The notes under the pieces: generated by a model | Seen by the model: the letters and a program-made list of their open reading frames with translations, nothing else | What the model was told of the DNA's origin: nothing | The model's database searches: none | From: Burkholderiales bacterium | GTDB taxonomy: Bacteria; Pseudomonadota; Gammaproteobacteria; Burkholderiales; Burkholderiaceae | NCBI GenBank assembly: GCA_903643055.1 | Contig: CAHJWV010000530.1 | Location: 1-20,421, forward strand | Direction of reading: 5' to 3' | DNA: 20,421 bases | Part shown: piece after piece, positions 7,012 through 15,025 of the stretch | Layout: each line of letters begins with the position of its first letter | Numbering within the stretch: the first letter of the stretch is position 1 | Position numbers and translations under genes: made by a program

Positions 7012-7992
7012 ATGTCAGACCCCTTGATCACGGACAAGCGAGTTGACGCTGCAGGCATGCTGCGGCGACGCAAGCGCTTTGCCTTTCGTGATGTGGCGCC
7101 CTACGTCTTCATCAGCCCGTTCTTCGTCATCTTCATCGTCTTCGGGTTGTTCCCGCTGCTGTTCTCGCTCTACCTGTCGCTTCACCGATGGGAGCCGTCA
7201 GGCGGCCTGGAGGCCATGACCTGGGTGGGGCTGGAGAACTACATCTTCGTCATCAAGAACGATGACTGGTTCCGCGCATCGCTTTACAACACCGGTTGGA
7301 TGGCGCTCGTGGCCGGCCTGCCGCAGCACTTGATCGCGTTGCCGCTGGCGTTCTTTCTGCACACGGCTTTCGGCCGTTGGCGCAACTCGATCGTCGGCAT
7401 TTACTTCTTGCCGTTCATTACGTCGACGGTCGCGATCTCGCTGGTGTTCTCGTCGCTGTTCTCGCGCGACTACGGCGTGGTGAACGCAGGGCTGAACGCG
7501 CTGGCGCACATTCCCGGCATCGGCTGGTTTTTCCCGTCGGAGAACATTGACTGGACCCAACCCAAGTACACGAAATGGATGATTTCATTCGTGGTGTGGT
7601 GGCGTTATGTCGGCTGGAACACGGTGCTCTATTTGTCGGCGATTCAAACCATACCGAAAGACCTGTTCGAGGCTGCCGTCATGGATGGCGCCAAGCGGGC
7701 TCAACAGTTCTTCTATGTCGTGTTGCCACTGTTGCGCCCGATGATCTTCTTTGCCGTGACCTTGAGCATCATCGGCAATCTGCAGCTCTTTGAAGAGCCG
7801 TTCATCCTGACCGGTGGCACGGGCGGCACCGACCAGGCCGGCAAGACCGCGGCCATGCACATGTACGTCACGGCCTTCAATGACGGTGACTTTGGCACCG
7901 CATCGAGCATCGCCTGGTTGCTCTTCATGCTGATAGCGGCCGTCACCTGGTTGAACAACCGCCTGCTCGGGCAACGAGAGGACCAGGCGTAA
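7012..7992 (+). CDS. ABC transporter permease 1 (MalF/UgpA-type, CUT1)
   Basis: Inner-membrane channel subunit that pairs with the next gene product. It is 326 residues from the ATG at 7012 (MSDPLITDK). An ATG at 7003 and a GTG at 6967 are in the same frame, and none has a strong ribosome-binding site. Six hydrophobic segments are visible, starting with VAPYVFISPFFVIFIVFGLF, which is typical of the MalF/LacF group. The cytoplasmic EAA loop that docks on the ATPase is intact at about residues 220-243 (EAAVMDGAKRAQQFFYVVLP). An extended polar segment around NIDWTQPKYTKW separates two membrane helices. It is the second gene of the operon and is separated from the binding-protein gene by the hairpin at 6919. 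Confidence 0.95.
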   Translation: MSDPLITDKRVDAAGMLRRRKRFAFRDVAPYVFISPFFVIFIVFGLFPLLFSLYLSLHRWEPSGGLEAMTWVGLENYIFVIKNDDWFRASLYNTGWMALVAGLPQHLIALPLAFFLHTAFGRWRNSIVGIYFLPFITSTVAISLVFSSLFSRDYGVVNAGLNALAHIPGIGWFFPSENIDWTQPKYTKWMISFVVWWRYVGWNTVLYLSAIQTIPKDLFEAAVMDGAKRAQQFFYVVLPLLRPMIFFAVTLSIIGNLQLFEEPFILTGGTGGTDQAGKTAAMHMYVTAFNDGDFGTASSIAWLLFMLIAAVTWLNNRLLGQREDQA

Positions 7993-7995
7993 GCG

Positions 7996-8841
7996 ATGAG
8001 TGCCATCCGTCATCCTTCCGCGGTCGCCGGCAACATCACTGCGTATGCCATCGTGCTGGGCGGTGCGCTGCTGATGCTCGCGCCGTTCTACTTCATGTTC
8101 GTTTTCGCGACGCATTCCGACAAAGACATCCTGTCGGTGCCGCCGCCGATATGGTTCGGCTCGGCGTTTCTCGACAACCTGCATTTGCTGCTTGAGCGGC
8201 TGCCTTTCTTCTGGCGCAACCTCGGCTGGAGCCTTTACGTGGCGCTGGCCGTAACGGGTGCCAACCTGCTCTTCTGTTCGCTGGCCGGCTATGCGTTCGC
8301 GATGTTCGACTTCAAATACAAGAAGGCGCTGTTCGTGTTCGTGATGGGCACGATGCTGATGCCCAGCTTCGTCGGCATGATCCCGACCGCGCTGACGATG
8401 AGCTGGCTCGGTTGGATGAATCAGCCCAAAGCCTTGATCGTGCCGGCAGCCTGCGGTGCACTTGGCATTTTCATGATGCGTCAGTACATCGCCTCGGCGA
8501 TCCCGCGTGACTTGATCGACGCAGCGCGCATCGACGGCTGCAGCGAATTCGGCATCTACCTGCGAATCATCCTGCCGTTGCTTGGCCCGGCGATGGGCAC
8601 GCTCGGGCTGGTCACGTTCATCGGTTCCTGGAATAACTTCATGGGTCCGCTGATCGTGATCCGCGACATGGAGATGTACACCGTGCCGCTGGCGCTGCGC
8701 TCCCTGCAGGGAACGGGTCAGACCCCCTGGGGCGCCATCTGCGCCGGCTCATCGATTGCCGTGCTGCCGCTGCTGCTGATCTTCGTGGTGGCCTCGCGCC
8801 GCTTGATCGAAGGACTGACAGCGGGTGCGGTCAAGGCCTGA
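7996..8841 (+). CDS. ABC transporter permease 2 (MalG/UgpE-type, CUT1)
   Basis: Second membrane subunit, 281 residues, forming the heterodimeric channel. The start ATG is only three bases after the stop of permease 1, indicating translational coupling. The N-terminus has a membrane helix (YAIVLGGALLMLAPFYFMF). The EAA loop lies at about residues 175-198 (DAARIDGCSEFGIYLRIILP), followed by the family motif SWNNFMGPLIV. The C-terminal RRLIEGLTAGAVKA is the standard end of MalG-like proteins. All expected family features are present. It is the third gene of the operon, and 48 bases separate it from the GH1 gene. Confidence 0.95.
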   Translation: MSAIRHPSAVAGNITAYAIVLGGALLMLAPFYFMFVFATHSDKDILSVPPPIWFGSAFLDNLHLLLERLPFFWRNLGWSLYVALAVTGANLLFCSLAGYAFAMFDFKYKKALFVFVMGTMLMPSFVGMIPTALTMSWLGWMNQPKALIVPAACGALGIFMMRQYIASAIPRDLIDAARIDGCSEFGIYLRIILPLLGPAMGTLGLVTFIGSWNNFMGPLIVIRDMEMYTVPLALRSLQGTGQTPWGAICAGSSIAVLPLLLIFVVASRRLIEGLTAGAVKA

Positions 8842-8889
8842 ACTTCAAATTTCTTTCCTCTTGCTGTTCATCTCATAAGGAATAGACGC

Positions 8890-10200
8890 GTGACCGAATT
8901 GAAATTCCCTGCTGGCTTTGTGTGGGGCGTGGCCAGCAGTGCGTATCAGATCGAAGGTGCGACCCGGGAAGATGGCCGTGGGCCGTCCATCTGGGATACC
9001 TTCGCGCATACGCCGGGCGCCACCCTTCAAGGCGAGAGCGGTGATGTGGCCTGTGACCACTATCACCGCTGGGCGGAAGACATTGATCTGATCGCGAGCC
9101 TGAATGTCAATGCCTACCGCTTCTCGATTGCCTGGCCGCGTGTGCAGCCGCAGGGCAAGGGGGCATGGAATCAGAAGGGGCTTGATTTCTATGACCGGCT
9201 GGTCGACCGGTTGCTGGCCAAAGGCATTGCACCGCATGCCACGCTCTATCACTGGGACTTGCCGCAGCCGTTGCAAGACGATGGCGGCTGGGGCGACCGC
9301 GTGACGGCCGAACGCTTCGCCGAATACGCCGACGTGATGGGCAAGCGCCTGGGTGACCGCGTGGCCAGCATCTGCACACACAACGAGCCCTGGTGCACCG
9401 CGCATCTGGGCCACCGCACCGGCCAGTTCGCGCCTGGCCTGAAAGACCCGAAGCTCACCGTGGAGGTGTCGCACAACCTGCTGCTCTCGCACGGCCTGGC
9501 GCTGCAAGCCATGCGTGCGAGCGGTGTGAAGGCGCCGCTGGGCATCGTGCTCAATCAGTCCCCGGCGACCCCGGCCACCGACAGCCAGGCCGACAAGGAA
9601 CTGGCCGAGCGCGAATACGCGCTGTACGTGCGCTGGTACATGGACCCGATTTTCCTAAAAACGTATCCGAGCGCACCAGGCGTCGAGCTGTATCCGACGA
9701 CGATGCGTGATGGCGATTTCGATGTCATCGCACAGCCGCTCGACTTCCTCGGCATCAACTACTACACCCGCCTGTGGGTCAGCAGCGAGCAGCCACCTCG
9801 CTCGGCGCCCAAGCTGCAAGGCGAGAGCGACATGGGCTGGGAGAACTATCCGCAGGGCCTCAAAGACCTGCTGGTGCAGCTCCATGGTGATTACAAGCTG
9901 CCGGCGATCTACATCACCGAGAACGGCATGGCTCACGCCGACAAGCTGGTCGACGGCCGTGTCGCCGATGCACCGCGCATTGAATACATGCGCACCCATC
10001 TGCTGGCCGTGCAACAGGCGATGGACGCCGGCGTCGACGTGCGTGGCTTCTTCTACTGGAGCCTGATGGACAACTACGAATGGAACTCCGGCTACAACAA
10101 GCGGTTTGGCCTGGTGCATGTGAACTATGCGACCCAGCAACGCACGCTGAAAGACAGCGCGTTGTGGTATCGCGATTTGCTGACGAAACAAGGAAGCTGA
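8890..10200 (+). CDS. GH1 family beta-glucosidase
   Basis: Cytoplasmic (no signal peptide) retaining beta-glycosidase of 436 residues. It should hydrolyse an imported beta-glucoside such as cellobiose to glucose. The GH1 signature is complete. The N-terminal motif is FVWGVASSAYQIEGA. His121-Trp122 lie in YHWDLPQ. The acid/base glutamate is Glu166 in THNEPW, and the nucleophile is Glu344 in YITENG. The aglycone/-1 site Trp is in the SLMDNYEWNSGY stretch. It has GTG as start codon (8890), supported by TAAGGA about eight bases upstream. It lies between the permease and ATPase genes, the same relative place as the glycosidase in the aglEFGAK alpha-glucoside operon of rhizobia. The lack of a 6-phospho-binding context (no PTS genes nearby) favours a plain beta-glucosidase over a 6-phospho enzyme. 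Confidence 0.96.
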   Translation: MTELKFPAGFVWGVASSAYQIEGATREDGRGPSIWDTFAHTPGATLQGESGDVACDHYHRWAEDIDLIASLNVNAYRFSIAWPRVQPQGKGAWNQKGLDFYDRLVDRLLAKGIAPHATLYHWDLPQPLQDDGGWGDRVTAERFAEYADVMGKRLGDRVASICTHNEPWCTAHLGHRTGQFAPGLKDPKLTVEVSHNLLLSHGLALQAMRASGVKAPLGIVLNQSPATPATDSQADKELAEREYALYVRWYMDPIFLKTYPSAPGVELYPTTMRDGDFDVIAQPLDFLGINYYTRLWVSSEQPPRSAPKLQGESDMGWENYPQGLKDLLVQLHGDYKLPAIYITENGMAHADKLVDGRVADAPRIEYMRTHLLAVQQAMDAGVDVRGFFYWSLMDNYEWNSGYNKRFGLVHVNYATQQRTLKDSALWYRDLLTKQGS

Positions 10201-10201
10201 A

Positions 10202-11293
10202 ATGGCTGCGCTGACCCTGCGGGGCGTTCGCAAGAGTTACGACAACAAGGTCGAAGTGATTCGCGGCGTGGATCTGGACATCGCCGATGGCGAGTTTGCT
10301 GTTTTCGTCGGCCCCTCGGGGTGCGGCAAGTCGACCTTGCTGCGCATCATTGCCGGCCTGGAAGACATCTCCGCGGGAGAGATCCACATCGGCCCGGATC
10401 TCATCAACGATGTGCCCCCGGCGCAGCGTGGCGTGGCGATGGTGTTTCAAAGCTACGCGCTTTACCCGCACATGACGGTCGGCGAGAACATGGGCTTTGC
10501 GCTGAAGCTGGCGGGCCAGTCGAAGGCTGAGGTGGCCAAGGCGGTCGGCCGCGCGGCGGAGATCTTGCAGATTACCCACCTGCTTGACCGCAAGCCGAAA
10601 GCCTTGTCGGGCGGGCAGCGCCAACGGGTGGCGATCGGCCGCGCGATCGTACGCAAGCCGCGGGTGTTTTTGTTCGACGAGCCCTTGTCGAACCTGGATG
10701 CGTCGTTGCGCGTGCAAATGCGCATCGAGTTATCGAGGCTGCACAAGGAGATTGGCAGCACGATGATCTACGTCACGCATGATCAGGTGGAAGCCATGAC
10801 GCTGGGGGACCGCATCGCGGTTTTCAATGGCGGCGTGATCGAACAGATTGGTTCACCATTGCATTTGTACGAGCGTCCGACAAATCAGTTTGTTGCGGGG
10901 TTTCTGGGATCACCCCGAATGAACTTCATTCATTGCACGGCGAATTCGGGCGGTTTTAACGCCGTGCAGCTGAGGGTTGATCAGGCGGGTACTTTGAACC
11001 TTCCGGGTACCTTGCCATTCAATTCCATCGAGAAACTCGTGCTGGGAATTCGGCCAGAGCATTTAACTGTGACGCGGGTTGAGAATGGTTTGGCTGCGCG
11101 TATTGATCTGTTAGAGCACTTGGGTGATTCCCTGATCGTGCATGCAACGTTGCGTGGCACCGACAATCCCATCTCATTGAGGTTGTCTGCAGATCACGCC
11201 GGGCTGGGAGCGGGGCAAGATATTGGCATTCAGCCTCAACCAGCGCGGGCGCTGCTGTTCGATGCTGCAGGGCAAGCAGTGGCTTTGCATTAA
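10202..11293 (+). CDS. ABC transporter ATPase (MalK/UgpC/MsmK-type)
   Basis: Cytoplasmic ATPase of 363 residues that energises sugar import. Visible motifs are Walker A GPSGCGKST (37-45), Q-loop Gln83, signature LSGGQ (135-139), Walker B VFLFDE (155-160), D-loop SNLD and H-loop His193. A C-terminal TOBE-type regulatory domain follows from about residue 235, with the GIRPEHL motif. Its start is one base after the GH1 stop, so the two are translationally coupled. From about 10850 the DNA becomes visibly richer in A+T than the rest of the operon, although the protein remains in frame and family-like. It serves as the ATPase for both permeases. Confidence 0.96.
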   Translation: MAALTLRGVRKSYDNKVEVIRGVDLDIADGEFAVFVGPSGCGKSTLLRIIAGLEDISAGEIHIGPDLINDVPPAQRGVAMVFQSYALYPHMTVGENMGFALKLAGQSKAEVAKAVGRAAEILQITHLLDRKPKALSGGQRQRVAIGRAIVRKPRVFLFDEPLSNLDASLRVQMRIELSRLHKEIGSTMIYVTHDQVEAMTLGDRIAVFNGGVIEQIGSPLHLYERPTNQFVAGFLGSPRMNFIHCTANSGGFNAVQLRVDQAGTLNLPGTLPFNSIEKLVLGIRPEHLTVTRVENGLAARIDLLEHLGDSLIVHATLRGTDNPISLRLSADHAGLGAGQDIGIQPQPARALLFDAAGQAVALH

Positions 11294-11583
11294 AGATTTT
11301 TGAATTTGCGCAAATAGGCTGTCATCAATCGGGCGTCGATGCTGCGAATTGACAACAGAAGGGTAAATCCCAGATTCGATTCTATTGATGCCTTTTTAAT
11401 GAATGCTTAATATCGCGCTCGCTTGACGCTCAAAAGGGCCTGTTAATTTCAAGGGAAACCTTATTCCCTTTCGGAAAACAGATCTTCGGCGCTGCGGCAT
11501 ATCCAGATTTGGCTCGCTGATTGATCAATAGCCAAAAGCGCCATGAGGCGCATGACACCTACCCACGGAGATTAGGAGATCCC
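11294..11583 (+). promoter_or_regulatory. Porin upstream region: candidate promoter, palindromes, ribosome-binding site
   Basis: No gene is seen in these 290 A+T-richer bases. They hold a perfect palindrome ATTTGCGCAAAT (11304-11315) just after the ATPase stop, and a near-palindrome AGATTCGATTCT (11372-11383) that weakly resembles the operon operator. A candidate promoter is TTGACG (11423-11428), 15 bases, then extended -10 TGT-TAATTT (11441-11449). An inverted repeat AAGGGAA/TTCCCTT (11451-11470) would sit on the expected start site. The ribosome-binding site AGGAG (11574-11578) fixes the porin start. The porin may therefore have its own promoter in addition to read-through. Confidence 0.45.
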
Positions 11584-12834
11584 ATGAAGAAAAATCGTTT
11601 GATTCTCGCAATGGCGCTGGCAAGCGCAGCTGGTGCCGCGAGCGCTGCCGGCCCGGCCATCGATTTTTCCGGCTATATGCGCGCCGGCGTCGGCGTGAAT
11701 ACGGCCGGTGGTAACCAAGTCTGCTATCAGTTGGCAGGTGCAGACACCAAATGGCGTCTGGGCAACGAATGCGATTACGTCGTCGAGCCCAGCTTCAACG
11801 TCAAGCTTGCTGATTTCGAAGGCTCCGACTGGCACGTGCATCTGATGCCAAGCGTCTACAAGGCTTGGGACAGCAATAGCGCTGTCGCCGACGATGCACT
11901 GACCACCCGCTTTGGCCAAATTTACACCTACGGCGATCACATCGCTTCCCTTGGCAATGGCAAGCTGTGGGCCGGCCGCCGCTTCTACAACCGTCTGCAA
12001 CTCGGCATCAACGACCAGTTCCTGGAGCGCAATGACGGCGATGGCGCCGGCATTGAAGACATCGATCTGGGCATTGGCAAGCTGAGCGTTGCGTTCATGC
12101 TGGACCCGAATTCTGGCGTATCGACGGCAGTCGATCCGAACGCAACTTCGGTCAACAACAACCGCTACGCACTGCCGATCCGTTTGACTGGCATTCAAGA
12201 CATGCCCAATGGCGAGTTGGCGTTCTATGTGACGCCTTCGGCTCAAACGAAGAGCGAGAACCAAATCACTGGCTTTGAAGCTGCTGACCAACCCAAGGGC
12301 ATCGCCGTGGGTGCTTATCAGACCGTCAAGGGCCTGATCCTGGGCGGCAACAGCCTGTTCGGCGTCAAGTACGACAAGGTGGGCGAAACCAAGAACACCC
12401 GCGTGGTGTTCCAGCAGACCGCCAACTTCGGCGCGACGGCGGTGGACTTCATCACCGAGTACCGCGTCAACAAGCAAGCGAACAATGCTGGCAACAAGTG
12501 GTTCATGCTGGGCGCACGTGCTGACACGTACATCTCTGGCCCGTTCCGCTTCCTGGTTGAGGCTGGCCATGACCAAGTCAAGGCTGATGGTGGCTCGCAG
12601 TTTGTCGTCAATTCGGGTGGCGAAACCAAGCTCAACATGACCAAGATCACCGCAGCGCTGGCCGCATCGGCTGGCACGACGGCAGGCTCACGCCCGACGG
12701 TTCGCCTGTTCGTGACACATGCAATTTGGAATGATGCCGCCCGGGCGAACCTCGGTGGTGGCAACACCGCGGCCGTGTTCGGCGACAAGAAGGCTGGCAC
12801 CTCGGTCGGCATTCAAGGCGAAGCTTGGTGGTGA
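11584..12834 (+). CDS. LamB-type maltoporin, outer-membrane sugar channel
   Basis: Outer-membrane beta-barrel porin of 416 residues that would let oligosaccharides reach the periplasm. A Sec signal peptide covers residues 1-22 (MKKNRLILAMALASAAGAAS and on). The mature N-terminus has the LamB pattern FSGYMRAGVGVN, then GNQVCYQL and WRLGNECDYV, with two cysteines as in maltoporins. The LamB core LWAGRRFYNR begins at residue 128, and GDGAGIEDIDLG follows. The protein ends in an aromatic Trp-Trp pair, as expected for barrel insertion. The start ATG at 11584 has a good AGGAG site; the longer frame back to 11521 lacks one. It follows the ATPase gene, as oprB follows the gts genes in Pseudomonas. 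The specificity is inferred from the operon and may be cello-oligosaccharides rather than maltodextrin. Confidence 0.92.
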   Translation: MKKNRLILAMALASAAGAASAAGPAIDFSGYMRAGVGVNTAGGNQVCYQLAGADTKWRLGNECDYVVEPSFNVKLADFEGSDWHVHLMPSVYKAWDSNSAVADDALTTRFGQIYTYGDHIASLGNGKLWAGRRFYNRLQLGINDQFLERNDGDGAGIEDIDLGIGKLSVAFMLDPNSGVSTAVDPNATSVNNNRYALPIRLTGIQDMPNGELAFYVTPSAQTKSENQITGFEAADQPKGIAVGAYQTVKGLILGGNSLFGVKYDKVGETKNTRVVFQQTANFGATAVDFITEYRVNKQANNAGNKWFMLGARADTYISGPFRFLVEAGHDQVKADGGSQFVVNSGGETKLNMTKITAALAASAGTTAGSRPTVRLFVTHAIWNDAARANLGGGNTAAVFGDKKAGTSVGIQGEAWW

Positions 12835-13011
12835 TCGACCCGGGCCGCCTCCGGTAGGAGCAGTTTTGCGACGGTTGGGGGATCGTGCTGGTCACGTCTC
12901 CCGGCATGCGGCCCGAACAGCGACCACGAAGCTTTTTTGGCAAGGTGGTCGCGATACGGCCCCGTTGTGGTGGACCCGGTTCACTTCAGCGGCGGCCTGA
13001 TTCAGAGCGCT
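12835..13011. other. 3' region after the porin gene, no gene seen
   Basis: These 177 bases between the porin stop and the terminator contain only short frames without a ribosome-binding site or family resemblance. They most likely form the 3' untranslated part of the porin mRNA. Confidence 0.5.
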
Positions 13012-13041
13012 AGCCCGACCCGAAGGTGTCGGGCTTTTTTT
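13012..13041 (+). terminator. Rho-independent terminator of the sugar operon/porin
   Basis: AGCCCGAC (13012-13019) pairs with GTCGGGCT (13028-13035) and is followed by seven T residues (13035-13041). It ends plus-strand transcription from the porin gene. On the minus strand there is no T-run, so it does not serve the GT39 gene. Confidence 0.88.
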
Positions 13042-13198
13042 CGTCCGCTTCTTGGCTTGATCGCAGCGCGGGAACAGCCCTCGGTGGTGGTGGTGCGTCG
13101 TAATACACCGTGGCCTCTTGTGCGGCATTCGATGCGCGCCGTGGTCTCTGGGGCCCGGGTCGGAAAGGGGATGGCCCGATCTGTCGGCGCGGGTGGGT
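13042..13198. other. Spacer without a gene
   Basis: These 157 bases lie between the porin terminator and the 3' end of the minus-strand glycosyltransferase. No coding frame, terminator for the minus strand or repeat was recognised. Confidence 0.5.
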
Positions 13199-14761
13199 TC
13201 AAGGCGCGGGTGGTTGTGGGGCGGCTCTCGTGTTGGGGCGATCCTGGCGGGCTGGCAGCGCGCAATCGATGGGCGGCACGATCGTCCAATAGATGTCATA
13301 GAGCGACGTATTTGCACCCGGCAGCTTGAAGGGCTGAAGGTGCAGCGGCAAGGGGCCGGGCGCTTCGTCGGGCGGCTGCGTATAGGTGTAGATCGCTCCG
13401 GCTTGATGGAGGGCTGACAAATCCACCCACGGCGAGCGCTCGTGCATGCCGATCTCCAGGACTGCCGGGTTGGCACCGGAATACACCGACACCATGCCGG
13501 CTTCGTAAGTCGGCCCGACGACGAAGCGCAAGGGGCACGGCGTGACCTCGCGCCATTGCGCCATCAGCGTATCGGCCAGGTCTTGTGCGGGATAAAACTG
13601 ATCGGGCCGGCCTCGGTGAGCGAGGGTCGCCGGCTCCCAAACCGATCGCGAATAGGTGGCCAAGGCCAGGCTGTGGGCCACGATGGCCAGCACCAGCAAG
13701 CGTCGTGGTGACTGCAGCATGGCGCGAAGCTGCCATGCCAGCCAGATACTGATGAATTGGGTGGCCTGAAAGCCCCAATGGTCTTGCAGCCGCACACCTT
13801 CTGTCAGGCACACGGCGACCAAAACGAACAAGGGCCACGCTAGTAGGCACAGCAACCAGGCGCGGCGTTCACGATCGCTCGCGCCGCTCACCGAACTGCG
13901 GTGCGTGGCCGGGGCTGGCAGACCACGCGAACGGCCCCAGCGGTTCCACAGTGCCAACGCGCCGAGGCACATCAGCAGCGTGGCCATCATGCGCAGTTGC
14001 AGCATCGAGAACGAAAGCAGCTTTTCACCTCGGCCGAGCCAGCTCAACTGGTTTACCGTGGTCGATGCGTAACGCAAGGTCGAATAGTCGTGGTGGATCA
14101 CCCAGGCCACGTGCGGCGCGAAGATCAGCAGTGCAATGACGGTTGCGATCGCCAGGCCGATGAGGTGGCTGCGCTGTTTCAGCATGCCACTCATCCACAA
14201 GGCCAGGATGATGCCGGCCAGCGGGATGGCCGATTGGTATTTGGTCAGCAGTGCCAACCCGGCGGCCACGCCCAACGCGGCCCACCAAGCCTTGCGGGGA
14301 GCACGGTGCGTTGCCTGAACCGCAAGCCAAGCCGCCGCTGCGATGCAAAGCATCATCACCGTGTTGTGGTTGTAGAGCTGGGCCTTCCAGTTGAATGCCC
14401 AGTGCAATCCCCACAGCAGCATCGCCATCGCAGCGAGGTGTTCCCCTATCAGCCAGCGCGCGAACAAGAACGTGAATGTGGCAGTTCCGCTCAGCGTGAT
14501 CGCGGCGAGCGCATAAGCCCAGTACGGCGAGGGCCCGAACAGCTTGATCACGACGGCCAGCAGAAACGTCGGCAGCGGCGGGTGCTTGTGATAGCCCCAT
14601 TCGATGCTGTGGGCCCAGGTGAACTGCTCGAAGTGGTCGCCGGGCTGGCCGGGGTTGATCAGCGCCGGAATGATCACCCAGACGATTGCAATGCACAGCG
14701 CAATGACGAACAGGGGTTCTCGCGCAGCAGAACGTAGGATGGGCTGGGGTGAAGGCGTCAT
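13199..14761 (-). CDS. GT39/PMT-family (ArnT-like) membrane glycosyltransferase
   Basis: A 520-residue polytopic inner-membrane enzyme of the dolichyl/undecaprenyl-phosphate-sugar glycosyltransferase superfamily (PMT, ArnT, FlmK). Such proteins take a sugar from a polyprenyl phosphate donor on the periplasmic side and move it to lipid A or another acceptor. Membrane helix 1 is LFVIALCIAIVWVIIPALI (about residues 17-35). The first periplasmic loop carries GDHFEQFTW (Asp42, Glu45) and the motif WGYHKHPPLPTF (55-66), typical of this group. About ten further helices follow, then a soluble periplasmic C-terminal domain from about residue 380. The chosen start is the ATG at 14761; the open frame extends to 15565, but that extension is non-homologous and overlaps the GT2 gene. 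No good ribosome-binding site is seen. It diverges from the GT2/deacetylase pair. Confidence 0.88.
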   Translation of the reverse strand: MTPSPQPILRSAAREPLFVIALCIAIVWVIIPALINPGQPGDHFEQFTWAHSIEWGYHKHPPLPTFLLAVVIKLFGPSPYWAYALAAITLSGTATFTFLFARWLIGEHLAAMAMLLWGLHWAFNWKAQLYNHNTVMMLCIAAAAWLAVQATHRAPRKAWWAALGVAAGLALLTKYQSAIPLAGIILALWMSGMLKQRSHLIGLAIATVIALLIFAPHVAWVIHHDYSTLRYASTTVNQLSWLGRGEKLLSFSMLQLRMMATLLMCLGALALWNRWGRSRGLPAPATHRSSVSGASDRERRAWLLCLLAWPLFVLVAVCLTEGVRLQDHWGFQATQFISIWLAWQLRAMLQSPRRLLVLAIVAHSLALATYSRSVWEPATLAHRGRPDQFYPAQDLADTLMAQWREVTPCPLRFVVGPTYEAGMVSVYSGANPAVLEIGMHERSPWVDLSALHQAGAIYTYTQPPDEAPGPLPLHLQPFKLPGANTSLYDIYWTIVPPIDCALPARQDRPNTRAAPQPPAP

Positions 14762-15025
14762 GGGGAGTAGAAGGTGGCCTTCGGACGCAGCGCGATCCGA
14801 AGAAAGCGGAACAGCGCGCGGATTGTATTGGCGGGCTGCGCCGCGATGTCTTGTTAGCGATGTCGTGTTGACAATGAAAGGTGGGCCACGAAAAAGCGGA
14901 GATGTGAGAGTGCAACCGCAGTCTGCCGCGTCGCCTGCAGCGGCGCCAATGGTGCCTGTGGAAGAGGTGCCGCCAACGAAGAGAGTCACGTACAGTCGCG
15001 GCCTGTCGTCTTGCGTTGACAACTC
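14762..15025. promoter_or_regulatory. Divergent intergenic region of the glycosyltransferase genes
   Basis: These 264 bases must hold promoters for both directions. On the minus strand TACAAT (14827-14822) is a good -10 box about 60 bases before the GT39 start, with no clear -35. On the plus strand TTGACA occurs at 14868-14873 and again at 15016-15021, but neither has a convincing -10 partner. No clear operator palindrome was found. Confidence 0.35.

Noticed and set aside
12892..13476. 194-residue minus-strand frame across the porin terminator
   Set aside because: It crosses the terminator and the end of the GT39 gene in another frame, and the sequence is Pro/Arg/Ser/Thr-rich shadow.
13901..14737. 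278-residue plus-strand frame
   Set aside because: Antisense shadow of the GT39 gene. Its composition (runs of Arg, Gln, His) is that of reversed G+C-rich codons, and there is no ribosome-binding site.
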